Positions 32,862-38,568 of a stretch of DNA of 38,568 nucleotides are shown here, piece by piece. The first letter of the stretch is position 1, and each line of letters begins with the position of its first letter. A program made the position numbers and the translations under genes. The notes beneath the pieces are model-generated. The model was not told the origin of the DNA, did no database searches, and saw only the letters and a list, made by a program, of their open reading frames with translations. This stretch comes from Chloroflexota bacterium (lineage in GTDB: Bacteria > Chloroflexota > UBA11872): contig JAPPLN010000097.1 of assembly GCA_028874175.1 (NCBI GenBank), positions 57,883 to 96,450 of the forward strand. The letters are read 5' to 3'.

Positions 32862-33740
32862 CTAGCCACCAATAGGCGCCGGGTAGACGAGCGGGATTCC
32901 GGGCGTCTCCACGCGCAGTCCGTTGATCTGCCAGCGGCCCAGGCAGGCCATCAGCAACAGGCGTCGGTCCGCGCCGCCGAAGACAATGTTCGTTGGCGAC
33001 GAGATCGTCTCGTGCGTCGGATCGTCCACCAGCAGCTGCAGATGGCCGTCCGGAAGCATCCGGTAGATCCGGTCGGGCGTGTACATGGTGATGTGCAGCA
33101 CGTCGTCCTCGTCGAACTGCACGCCGTCCGGCATGTGGTCGGGTAGCACCGTCACCACCTGGCGTTCGCCGGCGGATCCGTCGTCGAGAATTCGAATGCG
33201 CGAGACGCCCGGCAGCCAGGTTTCCACCACGTACAGCCACTCGCCGCTGCGGTCCACGCACATGCCGTTGGTGAAGTACCGCGACGCGTCGCTGAACATC
33301 ACCGTCTCGCCCGACGGCGTGATCCGGAAGATGCGGCCCGTGAACTCGCCGGCCGTCTGCGAGTCCGACACGTATAGGTCGCCAGACGGGTGGAAACAGG
33401 GATAGTTCGGCACCACCATCGGAACCTCGGCCGTGCCCGTGCTCAGCACCGAGACGTCCCCGCCCCCGGCCTCGATCCGCATCACCTTGTGCGCGCCGAT
33501 GTCGCAGGCGTAAATGTTGGCGTCCCGGTCGCAGCACAGCCCGGCCACGAATCCCTCGAGTGACGCGATCTGCTCGTACGTCCGCGCCTCCACATCGATC
33601 CGGTATATCTGACCCGCCTCGCCCCCCGCGTACGCATACCCGTCCGGCCCCCAGGTCACCCCCTCGGGATGATCCAGGTCCCCGGGCACGCCGCCCACGA
33701 TGAACTCAACGTCACTGATCGGTCGCAGAGGTACGGCCAT
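32862..33740 (-). CDS. SMP-30/gluconolactonase-like beta-propeller protein
   Basis: A 292-residue propeller of the SMP-30/gluconolactonase/LRE family, with no signal peptide. Metal-ligand positions fit: Glu26 (HPEGVTW), Asn158 (FTNGM) and Asp205 (MPDGVQFD). Such enzymes hydrolyse sugar lactones or related esters with a divalent metal. The start ATG 33740 has GAAGG six bases upstream. It could work with the enolase-family dehydratase and SDR in sugar-acid breakdown, but that is inference; it is not in an operon with them. Confidence 0.9.
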   Translation of the reverse strand: MAVPLRPISDVEFIVGGVPGDLDHPEGVTWGPDGYAYAGGEAGQIYRIDVEARTYEQIASLEGFVAGLCCDRDANIYACDIGAHKVMRIEAGGGDVSVLSTGTAEVPMVVPNYPCFHPSGDLYVSDSQTAGEFTGRIFRITPSGETVMFSDASRYFTNGMCVDRSGEWLYVVETWLPGVSRIRILDDGSAGERQVVTVLPDHMPDGVQFDEDDVLHITMYTPDRIYRMLPDGHLQLLVDDPTHETISSPTNIVFGGADRRLLLMACLGRWQINGLRVETPGIPLVYPAPIGG

Positions 33741-34080
33741 GGCAAGCCTTCACCGGTCGCCTGCGCCGCTCACCGTACAGCAACCCACACTGCAAGTCAG
33801 CCGCCTCAGTACACTGGGACGCCGCTGGTCCCTGCCCGCGCGCACCGCCCAGGCAACACCTCGCGCAGTACTCTTGCCGCCCCAACCTCGGGCGCGTCAG
33901 GCCGATTCACGAGAGCCGCCTGGCACCTAAGACCGCTAATGTCGCGACTTGCCCGTTTAAGAGCTCGACCCACTCGCCGCTCGGCCGAGCAGACGTTGCG
34001 CCACTCCAAAGATCGACCGCTGTTGCTGGCGCGGTCAACCCGGCTCGCCGGCTCAACTCCACATCCAAGCTGCGTCATCC
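33741..34080. other. Intergenic region, nothing recognised
   Basis: This is 340 bases between the minus-strand propeller gene and the plus-strand membrane-protein gene. No convincing gene, hairpin or repeat was seen. It should contain both divergent promoters. Confidence 0.5.
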
Positions 34081-35529
34081 GTGCCGGATAGCTCGCGCTG
34101 GCAAATGGCCACGGCAACCGGGCGCCTCCTGCTCCTGGGTGCGGTCGCACTGTGTTGGGGTGCATATGTGGTCCCACAATTCGCCAGCCTGGCGTTCCCC
34201 GGACTCCTTCCGCCCGATGTCCTGCCGCGCGACTTGGACTTCGGGATTGAGGGATCTGTGGCAAACGCAATCTCGGCCGCCGCGCTCGTGGTTGTCGCCG
34301 TGCTTGCCCTTGCGACCTCGATCGTTGGACGACGCCGGCGGGACCCATGGTTCCTCGTCGGCGGCTGGGCGGTCCTGGCCGTATCCGTGGCGTACCTGGC
34401 CTGGGACGAACTGCTAACCGACCTACACGAGGAAGCATCGATTTCTCTGCAGCGAGCGCTTTTCGCGGACTCGAGTGACGCGTGGACTTGGGCTGTCCAC
34501 CTGGGCCTCCTGCCCATCGCGTTTGCGTTGGCGGGATGGGCGCTGGTCTTTACAAACCGGCGGAACAGGGCGGTGGTGTCACCTCTCGCACTCGGCTTTG
34601 CTGCGTGGTTACTGGCCACCGTCATCGACACGAGTCAACTGACGCTTTTCGCAGGTCGGGCTGAGACGCTTGAGGTGGTGTTCGCTGAGACGTTGGAATT
34701 CAGCGGCAGCCTGCTAATCGCGTTGAGCGCCGGCGTCGCCTTGCGCTGGGGTCAGACATCGCAACGGCGCGTGCATCTCTTCCCACGCCGTCGCCTGCGA
34801 AGAACTGCTGTTGGGTCCGTTGCCCTCGTCGCCGCGCTCGGCGCCCTGGCCGTTGGATTCCTGTTCCGCGCTCCGGTCGTCGATGCGCAATCAAACTCCC
34901 ATGTCGATGTCTTTCGAGTAAGCCTGAGGCACCAGGAGGCTGCGGTGCAGGCCTTCCGTATGCCAGCCTTTCCCGTGGCGAGCGTCAACCTCCGGGTAGC
35001 CGGCGAGGCACGCGGCGACCGCGTGGGAACCGTAGGCATCCGCCTGACAAGACTTGGAACGTCGGAGCCCATCCTCGCCGAGGGCTCGGCCCGCGCGCCT
35101 TCGCGCGCGACTCCTGACTGGGTCGACATCACGCTCTTTCCCCAGCTCAATGAGGCCGAGGGCCAACCGCTGGCGTTAACCGTGGTGGCTGACCTCAACG
35201 AAGGCGAGCAACTCATGATGAACGGGACCAAGCGAAACCGTTACGAAGTGGGTGATCTCTGGATCAACGGTCAGATGGCCTGGCCAGATCAGAGCCTTGA
35301 GTTTGTTGCCTATGGAACGAGCGAGCCAACGCGAAGCAAGTTCGCTGGCCTTGTCAACCTCCTGACCTCCAGCTGGCACTGGCCGCTGCTGCTTGTGGAC
35401 ATCCTTCTGGCGCTCACTGCGCTCACTCTCGTGCCGGTGTTCCTGGTCGCAGTCGCCATTCCGCGCCAACTCACAGCCGCTGTTGACAATTGTCGTGCCG
35501 CCGGCCCCGCACCGAGGACCGGCCAATAA
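34081..35529 (+). CDS. Multi-pass membrane protein of unknown function
   Basis: A 482-residue protein. The N-terminal half (about 10-260) has six or seven predicted helices; a single helix near 240-260 with RRRLRRTAVGSVALVAALG leads into a soluble beta-rich region (about 275-420, containing SVNLRVAGEARGDRVGTVGIRL and WINGQMAWPDQSLEF); a last helix sits at about 440-465. I do not recognise a family. The soluble part resembles carbohydrate-binding-like beta-sandwiches only in pattern. GTG 34081 was used; an in-frame ATG at 34105 is an alternative start. Its tail overlaps the proposed moaA start. Confidence 0.6.
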   Translation: MPDSSRWQMATATGRLLLLGAVALCWGAYVVPQFASLAFPGLLPPDVLPRDLDFGIEGSVANAISAAALVVVAVLALATSIVGRRRRDPWFLVGGWAVLAVSVAYLAWDELLTDLHEEASISLQRALFADSSDAWTWAVHLGLLPIAFALAGWALVFTNRRNRAVVSPLALGFAAWLLATVIDTSQLTLFAGRAETLEVVFAETLEFSGSLLIALSAGVALRWGQTSQRRVHLFPRRRLRRTAVGSVALVAALGALAVGFLFRAPVVDAQSNSHVDVFRVSLRHQEAAVQAFRMPAFPVASVNLRVAGEARGDRVGTVGIRLTRLGTSEPILAEGSARAPSRATPDWVDITLFPQLNEAEGQPLALTVVADLNEGEQLMMNGTKRNRYEVGDLWINGQMAWPDQSLEFVAYGTSEPTRSKFAGLVNLLTSSWHWPLLLVDILLALTALTLVPVFLVAVAIPRQLTAAVDNCRAAGPAPRTGQ

Positions 35530-36640
35530 CCGCGGGCCGTTTGGCCTCAGTAGACTCAAGAAGCGCGAGTCCGAGACTCCGCGTTTACTCGCTAGGGAAA
35601 CCTCAAAAATCCTCGCCTCCGCCACCGACACCCTCGGACGCGAATTGCGCGATCTGCGCATTTCCGTGACCGATCGCTGCAACTTCCGCTGCCCCTACTG
35701 CATGCCGGCGGAAGTCTTCGGCGCGCGCTACGCCTTTCTGCCCAAGCCCGAAATCCTCACCTTCGAGGAGATCGAGCGCCTGACCCGGCTATTCGTGGAC
35801 CTGGGCGCGCGCAAGCTGCGACTCACCGGCGGCGAGCCCCTGCTTCGAGCCGACGTGCCAACGCTGGTCCGCATGCTGAAGCGGATTGACGGTGTGGAAG
35901 ATATCGCCCTCACGACCAACGGGTACCTGCTACCCCGGCACGCGAGCGCGCTGCGCGAAGCTGGACTGGATCGCGTCACCGTCAGCCTGGACAGCCTGGA
36001 CGACGACGTGTTCAAGCGCATGAACGGGCGTGAGATCAGCGTCGAGCCGGTGCTGGAGGGCATCCGTGCCGCCGAAGCAGCCGGCTTCGATCAGATCAAG
36101 ATCAACTGCGTGGTTCAGCGCGGCGTCAACGACGAGGCGGTGGCAGCGCTGGCCCGCCACTTCAAGGGCACCGGCCACATCGTCCGCTTCATCGAGTACA
36201 TGGACGTCGGCAACCTCAATCACTGGGTGCTCTCCGAGGTCGTCCCCGCCCGCGAAATCGTGGCCCGCGTCAACGAAGTCGCCCCCATCGAGCCGGCCGC
36301 CCCCAACTACCGCGGCGAAGTCGCCAGCCGCTACCGCTACACCGACGGATCGGGCGAAATCGGCGTCATCTCCTCGGTCAGCCAACCCTTCTGCGGCGAC
36401 TGCACCCGCGCCCGCCTCTCAACCGACGGCCATCTCCTCACCTGCCTCTTCGCAGCCGGCGGAACCGACCTGAAAACCCCGCTACGCGACGGCGCCAGCA
36501 ACGACGAGCTACGCGCCCTGATCCAAAGTGTCTGGACGGCCCGAACCGACCGCTACTCCGAAGAACGCGCCAACCTCATCGACGAATCCGGCCACCCCCA
36601 CAGCGGCCGCAAAGTCGAGATGTACCAAATCGGCGGCTAG
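35495..36640 (+). CDS. moaA: GTP 3',8-cyclase MoaA
   Basis: A radical SAM enzyme for the first step of molybdenum cofactor synthesis. Radical SAM cluster Cys62/Cys66/Cys69 (CNFRCPYC), the TGGEPLLR segment, the second cluster Cys300/Cys303/Cys317 and the obligatory C-terminal Gly-Gly (...YQIGG) are all present. Start unclear: homology begins near LGRELRDLRIS, about 48 residues in, and there is no ATG or good GTG between the upstream gene's end and that point. GTG 35495 (381 residues) overlaps the previous gene by 35 bases; TTG 35642 would be too short. It serves the molybdenum hydroxylases encoded 6-13 kb upstream. Its stop codon overlaps the stop of a minus-strand gene. Confidence 0.92.
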   Translation: MPPAPHRGPANNRGPFGLSRLKKRESETPRLLARETSKILASATDTLGRELRDLRISVTDRCNFRCPYCMPAEVFGARYAFLPKPEILTFEEIERLTRLFVDLGARKLRLTGGEPLLRADVPTLVRMLKRIDGVEDIALTTNGYLLPRHASALREAGLDRVTVSLDSLDDDVFKRMNGREISVEPVLEGIRAAEAAGFDQIKINCVVQRGVNDEAVAALARHFKGTGHIVRFIEYMDVGNLNHWVLSEVVPAREIVARVNEVAPIEPAAPNYRGEVASRYRYTDGSGEIGVISSVSQPFCGDCTRARLSTDGHLLTCLFAAGGTDLKTPLRDGASNDELRALIQSVWTARTDRYSEERANLIDESGHPHSGRKVEMYQIGG

Positions 36641-36801
36641 AAGCCACCGAAGCTCCCTGGCGTTCCGCCACCTCGGCCACTCAGGTGATCGTGAAGCTTG
36701 TCGGTCTTGTTCGCGTCGGTGTCCCAAGCTTCGTGCGTTGCTTTTTCGACGTCCCCCATTGCCCGCTTCAGCATGCGCTTCAAGAATCGAATGATTCTCA
36801 T
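36637..36801 (-). CDS. Small cationic amphipathic peptide, paralogue A
   Basis: A 54-residue protein: an arginine/lysine-rich amphipathic helix (MRIIRFLKRMLKRAMGDV), a polar middle (DTDANKTDKLHDHLS) and a glycine-rich tail (GGTPGSFGGF). It is clearly related to the two further peptides at 36966 and 37178. ATG 36801 has GGGAG eight bases upstream; longer in-frame starts exist. The stop codon overlaps the moaA stop in convergent orientation. No known family recognised. A membrane-active or membrane-targeting role is suggested by the helix only. Confidence 0.7.
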   Translation of the reverse strand: MRIIRFLKRMLKRAMGDVEKATHEAWDTDANKTDKLHDHLSGRGGGTPGSFGGF

Positions 36802-36965
36802 TCTCGATGCTCCCATCCTGGACACTGCTTCGTTCCTGTTGAGGCTATGGCAACCATCGTCAGGCAGCAAACCCCGGGTTCTCGGACCACGCCTACAGCA
36901 GGCTCGATATCGCAGCGTGCCAACTTGGTAGCTAGCACTGCCGGGCCGGACCCGCGATCAAGCCC

Positions 36966-37118
36966 CTACCCGAGCGGCCCACCGCCCATGCTGCCGGGCG
37001 TGCCGCCAGTGAACTTGTCGATCCTATTGGATCCCGTGTTGGCCGTCTGGTTCGCCGTCCTACCAATGTCGGCCAGCGCTCGCTTCAGAATCCGGCCCAG
37101 GAACCTCAAGACGCGCAT
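36966..37118 (-). CDS. Small cationic amphipathic peptide, paralogue B
   Basis: A 50-residue protein starting with MRVLRFLGRILKRALADIG, nearly identical over its first 19 residues to paralogue C and similar to A. The tail GGTPGSMGGGPLG matches A's glycine-rich end. Its leader (36 bases before the ATG) is homologous to that of C, with an identical GAATCTATCAC element at the same distance. The weak ribosome site before ATG 37118 is noted. Function unknown. Confidence 0.7.
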   Translation of the reverse strand: MRVLRFLGRILKRALADIGRTANQTANTGSNRIDKFTGGTPGSMGGGPLG

Positions 37119-37177
37119 GTTCCAGCCAGTCGCAAACCAAAAAAATTCACGTCCGAATCTATCACGAGGGCTCGAAC

Positions 37178-37315
37178 TTATCGGGGCTGCCAATAGTTGC
37201 CGCTGTGCAACTGTTCCATCTTGTTGGCGTTGGTGCCCGCAGTATCACCCGACGCCTTGCCAATGTCCGCCAGCGCCCGCTTGAGTATTCGGCCCAGAAA
37301 CCGCAGCACGCGCAT
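37178..37315 (-). CDS. Small cationic amphipathic peptide, paralogue C
   Basis: A 45-residue protein, MRVLRFLGRILKRALADIG followed by KASGDTAGTNANKMEQLHSGNYWQPR. The helix matches B exactly and the middle matches A (NANKMEQL versus DANKTDKL). It lacks the glycine-rich tail and ends with an aromatic/basic segment instead. It is the most upstream of the three on the minus strand. ATG 37315; a possible promoter lies just upstream. Confidence 0.68.
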   Translation of the reverse strand: MRVLRFLGRILKRALADIGKASGDTAGTNANKMEQLHSGNYWQPR

Positions 37316-37352
37316 GTTGGAGCCAACTCAAACCTGAAACACTCAGCACTTG

Positions 37353-37380
37353 AATCTATCACCCACGGTCTCGCGTACAA
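37353..37380 (-). promoter_or_regulatory. Possible promoter of paralogue C
   Basis: On the minus strand TTGTAC (37380-37375) and TAGATT (37358-37353) are 16 bases apart, and the -10-like box is part of the element conserved upstream of paralogue B at the same distance from its start. The predicted message would have a leader of about 30 bases. Confidence 0.35.
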
Positions 37381-37524
37381 GAGACCTTTGCACAACTCCC
37401 CTGATCCTCGAATTGCAGCCGCTCTCAATCCCTCTCCTGGGGGAGATGGTCAGAGCCTGCCCCGGACACGATCCGGGGGTGAGGGGTCTTCCGAGCACCC
37501 ACCCTCGGGTTACGCAAAGGTCTC
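37381..37524. mobile_element. Small inverted-repeat element (MITE-like) with nested palindromes
   Basis: GAGACCTTTGC at 37381-37391 and its exact reverse complement GCAAAGGTCTC at 37514-37524 bound a 144-base segment. Inside are a TCTCC/GGAGA hairpin near 37433-37446 and a CCCCGGA-CACGA-TCCGGGG hairpin at 37460-37478, then GGGTGAGGG like that of the 116-bp array. It has no coding capacity. The ends resemble those of IS elements; it may be a non-autonomous transposon, but no target duplication is clear. Confidence 0.5.
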
Positions 37525-37740
37525 ATACGAGGGCGAGGGAAGGCTGTGGCGGCCGACATCGTTTCAGACCGCGGCAACACGCGCGGACACCCCGAATGAC
37601 GAACGCGCGTGTCCCGTCCTGAAAGCCGGACGAGACGGGGTGCACGAACAGCGCAACGGCCCGCTTCTCGCATGCCGCCCAGGCGCCTGCCGGTCAGAGT
37701 TCCTACTATCGCCGAACTGAGTCCCTCCCCGTCTTGGACT
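37525..37740. other. Non-coding region, nothing recognised
   Basis: This is 216 bases between the inverted-repeat element and the first 21-bp array. Open frames here have no coding character. A CGAATGACG stretch near 37592 resembles part of widespread dispersed repeats. Confidence 0.4.
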
Positions 37741-37866
37741 GAACACCTCGGCGCCTGAACTGAACACATTCGGGCGAAAACTGAACACATTCCCCGCGAA
37801 AGTGAACACATCTGCGGCAAAAGTGAACACATTCGCGTTCAAATTGAACACCTGTTCATCCGGCCT
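37741..37866. repeat. 21-bp direct repeat array 1
   Basis: Six units with landmark GAACAC(A/C)T at 37741, 37762, 37783, 37804, 37825 and 37846, exactly 21 bases apart. The rest of each unit is loosely conserved with a short A-run before the next GAACAC. On the minus strand each unit reads ATGTGTTCA(G/C)TTT. No spacers of CRISPR length. Confidence 0.9.
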
Positions 37867-37951
37867 CGGCCCGGACACCCGAAGCACCACCGTCCGCTCC
37901 CCGACCGACCGCGCCCCACGAGTAGCCGTTCCGAGGCCCCCGAGAACCTGC

Positions 37952-37988
37952 CCTGAGCCTGTCGAAGCCCGTCCTGAGCTTGCCGAAG
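37952..37988. repeat. Pair of CCTGAGC(C/T)TG(T/C)CGAAG repeats
   Basis: CCTGAGCCTGTCGAAG (37952-37967) and CCTGAGCTTGCCGAAG (37973-37988) are direct copies also 21 bases apart. This is a common dispersed extragenic sequence in many bacterial genomes. It lies between the two 21-bp arrays. Confidence 0.75.
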
Positions 37989-38046
37989 CAGGAATATTCC
38001 CGCCTCGCGGGCGGCTGAACCCAGGGAGCGCACGTCGCCAAAAGCT

Positions 38047-38194
38047 GAACACATTTGGCCAAGAACTGGACACATGCCCCGTCAAAGTGGACACATCCCT
38101 CGCCAAACTGGACACATTTCCCTCAAAAGTGGACACATGCGGCCCAAAACTGGACACATTGGCCCGAGCGAGTGGACACATCCGAAGCGCGCCC
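38047..38194. repeat. 21-bp direct repeat array 2
   Basis: Seven units with landmark G(A/G)ACACAT at 38047, 38068, 38089, 38110, 38131, 38152 and 38174; spacing is 21 except 22 for the last. The first unit has GAACACAT like array 1, and the rest have GGACACAT. Same orientation as array 1, 190 bases from it, with no gene between. Confidence 0.9.
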
Positions 38195-38495
38195 CCACCA
38201 TCCCACCGGCGAGCTAAAGATGAATCCTCCCCACGCTCCCCTTGCCCTTCGTAATCACTCGGTGTACACTGGGCCTGTCGCCTATCTCCCCGTTTCCAGA
38301 GTCCCCATGCCCGCCCTTGGCTTCCATCCCCCATCTGGCTGCGCCCATCTGGCCTCCCTCGTCGCGCGCTCCCCGTCACGCCCACGCCTCCATACGGCCA
38401 GCTCCGCTCTGCACGCCGCCCCCGACCTCCAAGATTTGCTAATCCGTCAAAAAATCCGGCCTAAGCGGTCTCTCGCCAGCCCCCCACCCCAACCG
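38195..38495. other. Non-coding region, nothing recognised
   Basis: This is 301 bases after the second array, cytosine-rich on the plus strand, without a credible gene on either strand. Confidence 0.4.
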
Positions 38496-38568
38496 GGTTA
38501 GGGGGGGGCGGAGCCCCAACCCCCAAAAAAACACCCCCAAAGAACACCGGCCGGACACCACCAATAAC
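38496..38568. other. Low-quality contig end
   Basis: Runs of G, C and A (a G run near 38502, an A run near 38525) and loss of normal composition suggest an unreliable contig edge, as at the left end. Confidence 0.6.

Noticed and set aside
37741..38194. CRISPR array
   Set aside because: Units are contiguous 21-bp repeats with no unique spacers of normal length and no cas genes.
37564..38385. A 273-residue minus-strand repetitive protein
   Set aside because: The frame stays open because the 21-bp repeats are a multiple of three; flanks lack coding character and there is no ribosome site.

Overview
The window is a high-GC bacterial contig, most likely from an uncultured Chloroflexota (SAR202/Dehalococcoidia-like) lineage. 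This taxonomic call is an inference from gene content: an alternative complex III (ACIII) operon with a split ActB, System I cytochrome c maturation, xanthine-dehydrogenase-type molybdoenzymes with twin large subunits, and an enolase-superfamily dehydratase. No rRNA or tRNA gene is visible to anchor it. About 210 bases at the left end and 70 at the right end look like degraded assembly sequence.

Region 1 (220-1632, minus): an aldehyde dehydrogenase, diverging from everything to its right across a 343-base gap that carries a CRP/FNR-like dyad.

Region 2 (1976-21360, plus): an almost gapless respiratory superoperon. It starts with a small membrane protein and ACIII: pentaheme ActA, split ActB1/ActB2, two NrfD-type quinol-binding subunits, ActD and monoheme lipoprotein ActE. 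A CopD-like protein follows, then cytochrome c maturation genes ccmE, a fused ccmA-ccmB, ccmC, ccmD, ccmF, ccmH, a CcmI-like protein fused to Asp-box (BNR) repeats, and a secreted or anchored beta-domain protein. The last block is frdABCD of the E. coli type. The Ccm products would attach the six haems c of ActA and ActE. Frd and ACIII are linked through the quinone pool. No terminal oxidase and no ccmG are present.

Region 3 (21377-30653): a minus-strand coiled-coil protein with 9-residue repeats; a mandelate-racemase-family enzyme; a molybdenum hydroxylase cluster (FAD subunit, 2Fe-2S subunit, large subunit, MoaD-like protein, second large subunit); and an SDR dehydrogenase. A three-copy, exactly 116-bp tandem array runs from the stop of the second large subunit into the start of the SDR gene.

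Region 4 (30654-36640): an accessory stretch with gene remnants, an MNT/HEPN toxin-antitoxin pair, a secreted nuclease with an Excalibur tail, an SMP-30/gluconolactonase-like protein, an unknown multi-pass membrane protein, and moaA for molybdenum cofactor synthesis.

Region 5 (36637-38568): mostly non-classical sequence. It holds three tandem paralogous genes for tiny (45-54 residue) cationic amphipathic peptides, a small inverted-repeat element with nested palindromes, and two arrays of 21-bp direct repeats. The tiny-peptide family is the best candidate for something undescribed.
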